Translations under genes and position numbers: made by a program
NCBI GenBank assembly: GCA_963924555.1
Contig: OZ004585.1
Location: 2,803,488 to 2,867,487, forward strand
Length of the DNA: 64,000 bases
DNA from: Crambe crambe
Taxonomy: Eukaryota; Porifera; Demospongiae; Poecilosclerida; Crambeidae
Direction of reading: 5' to 3'
Shown here: piece after piece, positions 37,721 to 49,420 of the stretch
Layout: the number at the start of each line of letters is the position of its first letter
Position numbering within the stretch: the first letter of the stretch is position 1
The notes under the pieces: generated by a model
Databases searched by the model: none
The model's input: only the letters and a program-made list of their open reading frames with translations
What the model was told of the DNA's origin: nothing

Positions 37721-40700
37721 AAAGTCTATTTGCATACACCTGGCACTTCGATCATATTTCAGAAAGACTCTGTAGAAGAATTGAGAAAGTTGTACACTCA
37801 GCAATTTTGACCAGGCCCTGCTTTTTTCATGGGGCAGTGGAAAAGCAAAAGGGTCTGGTATAAATTGCATGTGACAGTAAAGTACGTAGCTATTCCTAGA
37901 GCTGATAGGCTAGCTCCCTACCTTTGAAGAAGTGTTCATATAAGCTCCTGATTGTAGACAGCCTAGAAATAGCTGGACATATCCAGACTTGGCCAATTCA
38001 TATCCAAGCTCACGGCTCTGATCGGATAATATCACTGAAATCTGTAAAATCTCTGATATTGTCTGTGGCATGAGTATACTGGGCAATCCTGCAAGAGGAA
38101 GAGGATTGTTTGCCATGTTAGTAGTACACGTCATTCATCAAAACTGCATGTTATTATATTACACGAGTCACTATATTATTATTATCATAAAGGTTCATAT
38201 TAATTTGTGTGATTTATGAAAAGAGCCTCTGGCTAGAGGCTCCATTTTTTATCCTCAAATCAGAGAATGCAGTAGCACTCTCTATATTATGTAAGAACTG
38301 TGACAGAGCTCTCACCCTCCATAAATCATCCACAGATTTTGCCTTTCCCCTCAACCCCAAGCCTACAATAACACCGAAACTAATGAACTAATGAAATTAC
38401 CTTCATCACTGGCCAAAGTTCCCATATAAAAGGCCAAATGTATTGCTCTGCAAGCATCTGGTAGTACTTTAAAGCATTGAATTATCGTCTTTTTTATTGA
38501 GCAACTAGATTCATTCAATATCAAAGCAAGTAGGAAAAGGCATTCACTAAGATCAAACCATGTTTCCTCTGACAGGTCCCTGATGCCATCTTCAAGGGAA
38601 ATGTTTTCATATGGCAAAATTGTTTTCGTTAAATATTTCAGAAGGAGCTCTGTAAATTCAGTTGCTGCTTCATTGCTTGGTATTGTGTCAAGACCTATAC
38701 ATTAGGAAAAGATATTCTTTACTTGTAGCACACAAGCATATGCACCTATAATACCTTCTGAAAGCTTCATACTCTGATGAATATTAGCAATTTCTCCAGC
38801 GTCATCTTTAATTTCAGCAAATTCATCTTGGGCATCACCTTGCATCAACATCCAAATAAGTCCTGTGATTTTTTCTCCTAACTTCTCACTTTCAACCTTC
38901 TCACTAAATTCAGCTAACATGGGTATGACTTCTCCTTGCATAAAGAGCAGAATGTTTCCACAGTCTCTAGCCAAAGATGCTAAAATGGAAACAAGAATAC
39001 AATTAGATAACCCATGAAAAGAGAACGGCTCTGAACCATCAGAATTCTGTAGCATGCTCTTCACTCGGGTGATCTCCTCATCTGTAAGCAACTTGACTGA
39101 AAGTCCTGGATTACTTGATGGTAGCTCACACTTTGGAGCTAAATTTAAGAACAAAGCCTTGATAAGCATTCTTAATTCCACATCAGGGACATCTTGTAAA
39201 TGAAGTAGTTCTGACAAACAGTCATGCTCATTACATAGCAATTGGAGTCTCTTGCTTTTAATGGCACATTGAAATAGTATACGAACAGTCAGCCAGACAG
39301 CTTGAGTTATACTCTTATCCTATAGATGGTTCATAGGTGAAATTAATTTTTTAAATTGTCACATAATAATGCATTTAAATAGGGAACATAAAAGTAATTA
39401 TCCTGTGTACTGTCCCCTGATTGGTCAATAGGTAGTCCTACATCATGGGTGTTTAGTGCAAAACTCTGGTAGCATTATAACAACTACCTATATGGCAGGG
39501 GTGCATGGATTTAAGGAAAATTAGTGACTGGTTTCGCTCTCTGGCCAGTTAGCAAAAATATTTTAAAAACTGGTTATGGTAAAATACATTATCTATGGCC
39601 TTTGGCTCTTTCTTGCACAAATTTCAAAGCTCTAGCTTCTATGATACCTTAAGCAGCGTGAATATTATTTCCGGACATGCCCATGCACTATGGGGGTTTC
39701 AAACTGTAGTTAGTAAGAAGCTAGTCTCTTGCCTTTTGGCTCAAGAAAGGTCCAATCAAAGCTCCTAGAAGAGAAGCAAGGTACTGAAGGTAGCGCAGAT
39801 AGCTTAGTAAGATTATGCATAAGCTGGAAAGCCTGCCTAAAGTTCAATGAATTTCAGCCTGACTCTCTGTCATTAGAATCTCCATGCATGAAGCTTCAAT
39901 AGCTGACTAGCTAACTTTAGTGCTTCATTTGTACTTGTAGTCCAAACTCCAAATTATTCTTTGTAAATTTGATGATTATACATCTTTGTAAACTTGTTGA
40001 GAAGCTTATAAATTATCTCTCTCGGCCTCTGCAGATTAACAGAAACAGCAGATTCTTGACTGCATCTGCACCTTGATTGCATTCAGAATCCTTCCAAGCA
40101 TCCTTGAATCCCAGATATATTTGTGGCGGGCAAGTCCCTTAGCAATTAGCCTTGGATCAACAGCCCAGTCTGTACTTAAGCCCAGCTAAGCTGGGGGAAC
40201 TAGTGGCTTGTCCAGCATCTTCAGAACTGTCCATTTTTCTATGTCGTCCCTAACCAATGTGTGTAGATAATTCTTGTTGATTGACATATGTGGTTCAGCC
40301 ATGAGGCTCTGTGATTGAATGTGGCTGTAGCTGTTTATATTAGCAGTGTGGTACAGTTACTCAATTGGTCTCGAGTTTAGAAGCCCCCTGAATCCGACAC
40401 TATAATATGATGGAATGCAGTTATTATAGGGCATGTGCAGTGTCTAAAACTACAGTAACTGCATGTATAGCATTCTATTTCGGAGGTTTTTGTTGATCTT
40501 GCCCAAAACATTAAAAAGTACCACATCCAGGTGAATGAATGCCCCCCCCCCCCTAAATTGGGGGGAATGAGGGGCACTACTATACTGCTATAGTTTATTT
40601 TTTGCTTGTAGTTATGTAGTACGGTTGCAGCTTCCATTTTCACTGTAATAGTAAATCAAGGTTAGCTTATCCTTAACCTGATCACATGGGTTGCCTATAG

Positions 40701-42431
40701 GGCACCTTTTCAAGCTCACTATAGGGTATGTTCTTATAACATCAGTGAATATAAAGTACCAACTCATTTATAGGCTAAGACATGTAAATGGTTTCAAACA
40801 GTATAATTTATAAGCACTTGGATAAGCCAAGTGCCTTAAATTCTGCCAGGCCTCTAAGAAAGCAATCAAGCTCTAGTCCATTCTAATTGTTGCCAAGCAT
40901 TGTGGGCATGCATAATTATTTGTAGGGTCAAAATGAATGTATGATAAAATATATAATTATACGAATTTCCATTGGTAGATCTAGGCACACTTATACGTAC
41001 CTCACCAATTAGTACTTGACTAAGCATTACCAAAGGTAAAAAATAGTTTTTTTCAGGGGGATCTTTTATGAATGGTGCTGGTTCAGAGTTCAAATTTAAT
41101 GGGTCTAAATTAATCAACAGCATATCAACCTGAAAATTTTCTCCATAACTGATACATATCAGAGAGTGTGATAGCACTCTCTATTGCAGGGATGACCAAT
41201 GACCTTCCATTGAACTAATAGTATTATAAAGAGGTTGGATTTTATCAGAAAACAATAAGTTGCAGCTGCTATGACCCTATATTTTATGCACATTCTTATC
41301 ATGCAGGTGAATTTTGGAAGCTGAAAGACTCAAAATGGAAGAACAATAATTATAAGCATAGTTCTCTTCTATAGTAAACGACCTCCTCTCTATGCAATCA
41401 GACTCATATCGCATACCTACTGACCAATCACTACGTATGCACAGTAGTTGTGTGATAATATTATTACGTATACATTTTTTCATACCTCTGTGAGAGTCTG
41501 TACTGTTTCTGGTGACAACTGTTTTAGCTGATTTATTATTTGCATCAATAGACCTTGCTCCTCCAACTGAGACCTGGGTTCATCATTCGCATCTAGAGAC
41601 CATGCAACCAACCCTATGAAACCTGTAGCTGGTCCCAACCATAAACGGACCACAGGATCACCTATATATATATACCAGTTATATACTATATAATATCCGC
41701 ACTGCATTGCTAGGATACCATGAGATTAATTTGAAGACAGTGACTCGCACTCTTGACGTACAGCTAAATATCCTATCCTGATGGCAACCATGAATTAAGT
41801 GAATACTATTATCTCTGGTCTTGGCACCTAATAAAGTGCCAACCCCCCCACAGTGCTACAGCCACGCATAAATACAGCAAACCCATTTAGCAGTGCAGTG
41901 TTAAAGGATGTTACCCCTCTCATGGAAAATGGATAGACTGAGCTAGATTAGCAGCTAGAACTTACCATAAAGAGCTACAACTTTACAGATCAGCTGAATG
42001 GTAAAATAAACAAATCCTCTTTCTTTTACCAAGACATTAAGAAACGAATTCTTTTTAGTTTGGTCACCAGCACAGTTATACATCTTCAGGAGGGCAGTTG
42101 AAGCATTTAACAACTTGAAAACTGTAAATTCTTGTGGAATATTCTCCGGCAGTGGTGGCAATCGAGGGGCTGAGAAATCAATATCAGATAAAATAGAAGT
42201 TACTCTTCTTAAAAAACAGCGGAAAACAAGGCATGCCATTTCTCCACTCATGTAGGGTAGATAAGCTAGCCATCTTTCAGTGTTACTTGAGTCTGTTCTA
42301 ACTTGAGGGTTTATGGAGTCTGATGTCAACTCTCGTATCAGCAAATCCATTGCTTGCTCCCTATGATATCGATACGGTCTAGTCGTGACCGTGATAATCA
42401 CATGACTCATGCGATTTATTTCCGGTTTCAT
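33263..42431 (-). CDS. Armadillo-like / TPR-like / HNH-like zinc protein, 8 exons
   Basis: Exons rebuilt from GT/AG sites: 42431-41966, 41661-41486, 41129-41001, 39319-38755, 38694-38401, 38088-37922, 37578-36897, 35745-33263. All phases agree and the total is 4962 bp, 1653 residues. Residues 1-830 are helical with armadillo/HEAT-like repeats (AWSLDANDEP, KILWNLLHHPSVESIV, CLWFLESNDEK). About 830-900 is TPR-like (YARGCYMFGSYSEAAAIC). About 945-1010 has CKRCLLC, CRSHIFPKF and CCKRCE, resembling a bacterial HNH-like zinc fold with an SHxxPK core. A Ser/Pro-rich linker follows, and about 1465-1510 is a dense Cys cluster ending RFCSKKC. I know no named protein with this order. A nuclease, ubiquitin-related or immune role would be guesswork. 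The 1.7-kb intron 3 could hide another exon of length divisible by three. Confidence 0.75.
35812..36324. mobile_element. TA-flanked inverted-repeat element inside intron 7
   Basis: Begins TACCGTATTTCCTTGAATAA and ends with its complement (TTATTCAAGGAAATACGGTA), giving roughly 26-bp inverted ends that include the TA. The inside is GC-richer than its surroundings. It carries an ATG frame at about 35973-36030 (MASRALSEDIV then SIAASYIAES) ending at a good donor (GTAGGT), perhaps the first exon of a parent transposase or a captured exon. Confidence 0.75.
37638..37717. repeat. (AG)n microsatellite in intron 6
   Basis: About 40 AG units lie between exons 37578-36897 and 38088-37922. On the transcribed strand it is a CT tract about 60 bp upstream of the acceptor, so it is not the polypyrimidine tract itself. 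Confidence 0.9.
38262..38283. repeat. Dispersed 22-bp palindrome, copy 3
   Basis: AGAGAATGC / GCACTCTCT around AGTA, one stem mismatch, inside intron 5 of the large gene; preceded by ATC. Confidence 0.6.
41161..41182. repeat. Dispersed 22-bp palindrome, copy 4
   Basis: AGAGAGTGT / GCACTCTCT around GATA, one G-T wobble, inside intron 2 of the large gene, 31 bp upstream of exon 3; preceded by ATC. Confidence 0.6.
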
Positions 42432-42907
42432 TCATTGCATTGAGGCACATCTAAAAGGTAGCTGTACTTGCTTCACACTTGCTGTCAAATGTTTTTACTT
42501 GCTTTACTTGTCAAATGTTGCACGTTGCCATAGTATAATTTAGCTGCTGGATTTTATTTCCTAGGAGTTCAGCAGAATGTTTTTTTTTGTTGTTTTTTTT
42601 TAACTCTTGAAAAGGAAGTAAAGTCTAGTTATACACTTATATATTATCGTGGCTATAAAATAAATCATTATGCAAAGATTGCCTAGGGGGACATTATGAC
42701 TATGCGATATGACTACACGATATGGTAAAATATCACCCTAGTTGTGATACTATGGGACATGCTCAGTAGCCGCTATAATAATAATACAGCATATTATTCA
42801 AAACTGCATCTAGCTATAGCTACTGTTTCATAAAGAGAACAACAAGAACAAGGCAACACAGAATCAACGAATAGCTATTAATTCCAATAATAGTGTCACT
42901 ATCAAAA
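42432..42907. other. Short spacer between two minus-strand genes
   Basis: Holds the 3' flank of the VioB-like gene and the 5' flank of the armadillo-like gene. No TATA box I can assign; a T-rich run at 42580-42600 is the only marked feature. Confidence 0.4.
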
Positions 42908-45900
42908 TCAAGGCCATGTATAGTCCCATACAGGACCACATGTAGTGTTGTTATTAGAATCATATTTTGTCCACATTAGCCTCTTGGCATGAATTATTAA
43001 AGACTCCATTATCTCCAGAGCGATAAAGATATCTTCAGGATGGCCACTGAATATTTCTTGTAGTTTGCGTAGGAGTCGCCGATATGCACCATGAAAAGCT
43101 CTCGACTCAATGTAACAGTTACTGGTTTCTGAAAGAATGGTTGTTACAGTGGGATTGGAACGCATGGGCCAGACCCCACTGGGATCAAATGGTATGGGAG
43201 GACCACTGTAAGCATAGTGAAAATCACTCACTTTGTCCAGGTGCTTCTGACACACTATCTCCTCAAACTTATAGAAATGTGCAAGCGTGTTGCTGCCTAT
43301 TTCATCAGGGTCTAGAATCCCTTCCCCTTCTCCTTGAGAAGTGATGATGTCGATAGCTTCCAGAGCAGAAACCACACTCGTAACTTGAATGATCTTGCCT
43401 ACTGATTTCTCCATACTCCAAGGCCACTGCACTTGCAGATCCACTGTAGATACATTGAAAATCTCATCACCAAACTGTTCTATGCATTTTGTAACTTCAT
43501 CATAAAATGCACCGATAGTCCTCTTTTCATTCAAAATGGGAGGGTTGGCCACAAAACTTCTTTGCGGTACTTCTATCCCCATAAACACCTTGTAAACATG
43601 TTCCAGGGAGAGCTTTTCCAAGCTTACCTTGAGACTAGGTAAGACACCTCCTGGCAGTCCTGTCACAGGATAGGAAGGTGTGGTAGAGGGAGAATCAATG
43701 AGTGGTGATCCATTCACAGCAATGAGTATATTTGCAGCTTGCACCATGTGTAGCATTTCTTGGACAATTACTGTTCTGATCAAATGATATATTTCAGTGT
43801 TGTAGCCATCAATTATAGAGTACAGTGATGTCAAGTAGACTGGTATTGTAACCCACTCAAGTTCAATAGCTGTTTGCAGTTGCCTTTTCAGTTCTGACAT
43901 TGAGCAAGTTTTACTTCCAAGTGGCCGTACAGACAAGTTTGGTAGCTTCTCTTCAGCAGCAACGTATGGCGAATAAGTGAGAATTTCCTTAAAGAAGGCA
44001 TCGTGTTGATAAGGAGCTTCTTGAAAGAGAAGTGCCGAAGCTCTACATCTTGGTGGCACAAAGGATGATGTTATTTCTGGAGCATTGAAAGAAGGGATAG
44101 CAGTTGTTGGTTCTCTGATCCATACATCATATATGGGATCTTCTATCCATTCCAGAATCATCTTTCTCTTTGCAGGAGACAAATCACGTGTTGCTGGCAT
44201 GTAAGAAGGATTATCAAAGTCCAGTCTGAGAGTAAGGTTTAAGAGGTTAAGATTGTCTGACTTTGTTACCTCGTTATAGCTACTCAAGTCTAGAATTTCT
44301 TTCATTGCAGGTGCTATTCGAGCATAAAGCATGAAAATTGGACTCACATCTTTAACCCAAGTATACGGATGAGTGAAAGAAACATCGGCAAAAGCAATTA
44401 AGTAGGTAGAAACATAACTATGGTACTTACACACGTGAGGGTTCACTTTTACGCAATAGTTGAACAAGTATTCTTGATTGTCCATGGGAATTGTTTGTGT
44501 GGTTCTAGAGCCAGTAAAATTGCACATCGGATGGGTGAAGTGGCGAAATGGTGGAATTGTGACACTTGGATTGATACTGAAGGTGAAACCAGCAAGGCCC
44601 TTCTCATCAGTTATAGCACTCCAAGAGTGTGGTATCACTCCAGCATGAGTTGCATTGTACATTACAACATATTCACTTTTATAGTCGCGCTGGGTGTGAA
44701 CTTCCAACCCCTGGACTGGCTCTCCGTACTTGGTAACATACACTGTGTCCCTGCTTTCAGGACGGTTATGTCTATCCAGGAAATGTTTGTTTAAGCCGGT
44801 GGGACGTATATAATACAGCTCCTCTTGGAGTAGGATCTGAACACTCTGCTCAAATTGCAGTGGAAGAAAACTCTCGCTGCAGATAGTGGTATTTCCTTCC
44901 TGAGTATCCAGTACCTGTGCCAAGACCAGAGGATTGCTGGAGACAGTGTGCATGAGAGAAGGGTCCACAGGAATTGTGTATATGCCACTATTGATGGGGA
45001 TATCTTCCATGCGTGTGTAGGAAAGACCTGAGTCCTGTCCAAGAAGGTAGACACATGAATTCTTGAGGATGCCAAGCCTTAGCTTCCCCAAATTGCGTAT
45101 TGAATAAGACATATCGACAGAAAGAGAGTTGCTCAGGTCTAACCTCACCTCATTTCTTGTTTTATCAACTTCAAAGGGTGCTACAAATGTCCATGGATCA
45201 AACAAAGAGAGATCCATTCCATAACAGTTATCATCCCTGTCAAACTTTAGTCCAACAGGCCGATCTTTGATGTACATTGCTCTCTCCCCAGGCACATTTA
45301 GAGTGTCAGATGGGCTTGGTACTCCAATCACGCCTATAATATTGCCGTAAGTGTCATTGGAGGGCAAATAATCTCTTGGGTGATGGAACATAGTTCCTCT
45401 CAATGCAAGAGTACCTTCTCCAACAGCATTCTGTAGCTGATTCAGTACTTCGGAGTCCCTTAAATCGTGCCAGTGAATGTTAGTCACAGTAGTGGTGAAT
45501 TGACTTGAATAGGGATAATGTGTTGACTGAAGAGAGTGTTGCAGATCGTAACACTTCAGCCGTGGCCAAGCAGACTGCCCAATAATGTTAGGACTCCACT
45601 TTCCTCGAAATGCTGGAGAATTATCACTCCAGTGTATTCCTATTTCCATGCCATGAAGAGTAGCAAGATGATTATTACTACTGACTATTTTCGCAAGTGG
45701 GCAATCGATGTTTCCAACAATATATTGACCCACCACACTGTCTCTTAGAGACATAGTGCCATCTTTGTAGTAAACTGACATGACTTTCACATTTACGATC
45801 TCAAGCTCATTTGTCCCATACCTGTCATAGTCCATATCTATTATATCAGGGTTTAAAGGCTCGTTCATGCGGTAATTGCAATAGTCATTGTTTGTGGTGC

Positions 45901-45960
45901 TAGCATCAGCACGGTACTCTCCAGCGAAGTGAATCCGAGGGTAGCCCAGGTAGGAAGCCA
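42908..45960 (-). CDS. VioB/RebD-like protein with ferritin-like domain
   Basis: One open frame of about 1016 codons, the length of bacterial VioB/RebD/StaD, which couple two tryptophan-derived imines (iminophenyl-pyruvate/chromopyrrolate-type dimer synthases). The N-terminus, YPRIHFAGEYRADASTTNND, matches the start of that family. The C-terminal third has the ferritin-like helices: QLQTAIELEWVTIPVYLTSL near residue 690, then VQEMLHMVQAANILIAVNGS near 735, with Glu and Glu-x2-His ligand-type residues. The frame has no ATG. The first codon in phase is GTG, and CATTTAGCAG directly before TGGCTTCC is a good splice acceptor. A short upstream exon therefore probably supplies the start (A joined to TG would make ATG). 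So the gene is spliced and belongs to the host, not to a bacterial contaminant. Substrate in animals is unknown. Confidence 0.8.
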
Positions 45961-46132
45961 CTGCTAAATGGAACCTAGGTGAGATAAGGGAATAGCATGT
46001 CTAAATTCAGAGATGAGCATGGGTGAAACCTGAGTTTCTTTTTATGGATCACTTCACTAGTATATGTAAAGTTTAAAGTGCAACTTTGAAAGTATGGCAG
46101 CACAGCTCTATGTAGGGATGGTGACGGCAACC

Positions 46133-46150
46133 AGAGTGCTACTGCACTCT
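46133..46150. repeat. Dispersed 22-bp palindrome, copy 5 (shorter)
   Basis: AGAGTGC / GCACTCT around TACT, in reverse orientation; on the minus strand it is again preceded by ATC. Adjacent GTAGGGATGG at 46112 recalls the GCAGGGATG next to copy 4. Confidence 0.55.
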
Positions 46151-46462
46151 CTGATTATTATTATATTACAAAATGTCGATTTTATGAATTGCTTTCTTGA
46201 AGCGTGTTTTGAATTTTCTGTACTTTTCTTTCTCCTCTATGGTGATGTATAGACTCACTCTAGTTGCTTGAGAACCTGTGTCTCAGACAAAGAAGAAGAA
46301 TTTTTGAGTTTATACTGACTTATGACCTTTGACCCCATTACATGAGTGTGCTGATGTTTATGCCGCCTGTGAACATTGAAATCACCTCAGCTAACGTATA
46401 CAATATTCGGATGTTAAAGGCCTATATAAATGGTATCGGAAGGTCCTGAAGCATTGTGCGAT

Positions 46463-46612
46463 GGCTTTGTATGAACATAATGTGTCATGTAACTATGTAG
46501 CTTTGTATGAACACAATGTCATGTAACTATGTAGCTTTGTATGAACATAATGTGTCATGTAACTATGTAGCTTTGTTTGTATGAACACAATGTCATGTAA
46601 CTATGTAGCTTT
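46463..46612. repeat. Tandem repeat, 33-40-bp unit, four copies
   Basis: The unit GCTTTGTATGAACATAATGTGTCATGTAACTATGTA alternates with a shorter form lacking GTG (ACACAATGTCATG), so units differ in length in an alternating way. Confidence 0.85.
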
Positions 46613-47574
46613 CTTATACATAGCTACAACTGGCAGACTTATTACAGTCTGAAAACTGCACGCTGTTTTATCATTCCATTATTAGCAAGGAGCGACATAT
46701 TATAGCTATTATAAATTCAACCAATAGCTAGCTACTTACCCCAAGAATATGCAGAGAATTATCAGCATCAGACACTGCATGCATACAGACATCATTGTTA
46801 CCAAACAATTATACCTTCAGCAGTCATTCCAAAATTTAATGCTGGCAATTGCATATAGCTACTATAGCTACCTGTGGTCTAGCTATTATACTAGCTATAG
46901 CTATACCATCTCTAAAGGAAGCCTTGTGGCTTCATGACCATTGTATACTTGCATGGACATCTTTCACTTCCCAAATACTGGTAAGAAACTTGCCTGTGAA
47001 TTCCAAGCAAACATACCAAAGTCTTTGTTAAAGTGAAGTACGTAGCTATTGTGTTAGTATTGCATGATTGTAAAAATCTATTGATTATGTGATACTTCCT
47101 AAAAATCAATAGGCAAACAACAAACTGTCCATTGAATGAATCTTTAATGCTGGAGAGTGTTTGGAGGAAGTGAATGTTTATTAATTTTGTATAGCTAGTA
47201 TAGTGTGGTGGCAGAATGGATCTGGCAATTCACCTTTAGACAGTAAGACTCCACCGAATCTAAATAGTCATTATGTGCCCATCAATAATCCAGTAGCTAC
47301 ATACTATCTCATGCTCATTGCTGCCACCAACTTAGAAGAGACATTGGACTTGCAGCAAAAATGTGCTGAATACAATAGAGTGAGGCTCTAATAGAGAGGC
47401 GGAGGTCAAAATAGCTGCAGTTGGGAAATTAGCAAATTGCATGGTTGTAATAGTGTAGTGGTCTCATAATTATTATGGTCAGACAGGACAGGCTTCACAG
47501 TGGACCATAAAGAAGAATCTTACAATGAGTTTGCAGTTCCTGCATGACAATGCAAACATAGCTAGCTAGCTACC

Positions 47575-48125
47575 TAAAATTAATGAGGTCACATCTCTGA
47601 AGAGGGTCAAAAGTCATGAGGAATAATAATATATATTACTTTAATGTAGCTATGCATATTTTTATATATTCACCAGAATTAGCTAAACATCACAGAATTA
47701 AAACAGTAGCTACAGGAAGTACCACCATGCTTAGCTATAGCTAAGTTACATAGCAATAGAAAGCTACCATTATTAGTAGCTTGCTATAACAACTTGCCTA
47801 TACAGATTTGCATGGACTTACATATTATATTACAGTGTTATTATTCGTGCAAACTGCATGCTAGTAGCTAGTTAGGACATAATAGCTATAGCTACTCACC
47901 CCAGGAGAATTATTAACATCAGACACTGCATCTTGCACCAACCACAATCAATTTTTGAATTATTACAGCTCTAAGTCTGTGGTCTTCATGTGACCAGTAA
48001 ACAAAGCAAGTTATGGTTTTGTGGCTTCATGACCATTGTATTACTTGCATGGACATCTGCCATTATACAGCATGCATAATTATTATACCACTTGCACTCA
48101 GTTTGAAGCAGAATAACAAGGCTCT
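47575..48125. repeat. Dispersed repeat shared with 17.9-19.0 kb
   Basis: 47575-47730 is the reverse complement of 17897-18062 (shares AATGAGGTCACATCTCTGAA). 47730-48125 runs in the same direction as 18655-19035 (shares AAACTGCATGCTAGTAGCTA). The two halves are adjacent here but about 600 bp apart there. Confidence 0.65.
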
Positions 48126-49420
48126 GTGATAAAGGACCTACTTCAAAGGGCAATTAGCTACTAATAATCCCTACGAGTACTATCCTGTATCACTCCTTTG
48201 AAGGGGGACAAAAGGCTGGTCCCAAAATGTGACTTAAATACGAGTTGGCTGCTGCACAATTATGGCTATATAGTTCCTAATAACTCTCATCACTCTAGTT
48301 AGGATCTACAGTGGAGATGAAGGCCAGTTCACAATGGAAGTTAATGGAGAGGGCTGGAAACGGAATGGTATTGTGAGTTTTTATAAATTAATATTACCAA
48401 GACGGTGAATATGAAATGACTCACTATGGTCACAATTATACGTTCATTGCAAGATATTAATTTTTGTGGTAGCTACCACCTAAAAATTAATTTGAATAGA
48501 CTTTAACTAGCACAACATAAGCCTGAAATTCTACCCTAAACCATATATACCACAGACTGATTGGAAACACAATATCACGAAATTGCCCGACCACTCCCAT
48601 GTCCACATTAATAAAGAAAGAAATAAAAGTGTGCAGCCATTGATCCTTCCTTCGGTTTCTTCTTCATCTCTACACCATCTTATTCTCTGCCCAAACTATG
48701 AGTGAAGATGCTGGAGCCTCTCTCTCAGTTGATCATTCCGAAGAATATAATTATATTCTCATCATTGAGCTTTTTCTTGGCAAGGGAATACACACATTTG
48801 AAAAGCATAGGTGGAGGACATGAATGTTATGAATATAAATCAGGGAACAGCTTACCTTTTCAAAAGAGGTATACACAAAGACACACCCATGCAGCTAATG
48901 TATGGCTAAAGCTGTTGAATACATGAAAAATCCACTATATACATTTTAAGTACCTATAGGGCATGAAGTAGGGTGTGTACTAAACTCTAAAACTGTAATT
49001 TGCAAACTTGGTCTTTCATGTAGCTAAGGGGATATAATATTATAGAGGTAGCTACACAAAGTCAAAACAGGCTAAAGCTGGCTGGTATGGCTGTCTTAGC
49101 AGCAAAAATTGTGTTTTTTTTTCATGAGTAAGGTAGCTATGCTGTGGATGGATTTACCTAAGGACTGTTGATTGGTTTCTCATTATATGTCCAGTCTATC
49201 CTCCAGAAATTAAAGCAATTAGCTATCACACTTCACAAATTTTCTTGTAGGTAGGTACATAGCTAGCTACCTGCAATTTTCTCCAATCTTTTTGTACATG
49301 CAGTAGCTAGAATTCCTACAACAGAATTTCATACAACAAGCAATTTAGCTAGTTTTAAAAGTTACGTACATAGCTATTATAATTCGAAACTTAATTCGGC
49401 TCATAAAACTTGATCGAGTT

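Larger units (their letters stand above)
45961..49420. other. Repeat-rich spacer upstream of the VioB-like gene
   Basis: Should contain the missing first exon of the VioB-like gene. 46735-46800 and 47893-47935 share CATCAGACACTGCAT with 18820-18870, and 47575-48125 matches two parts of 17.9-19.0 kb. A 45-codon + frame at 48698 (MSEDAGASLSVDHSEEY) has no recognisable domain. Confidence 0.45.

Noticed and set aside
38262..41182. Palindromic repeats as a CRISPR array
   Set aside because: Copies are kilobases apart with no regular spacers, and the window is eukaryotic.
43084..45748. Several plus-strand and alternative frames over the VioB-like gene
   Set aside because: They are shadows of a long frame with clear domain homology.
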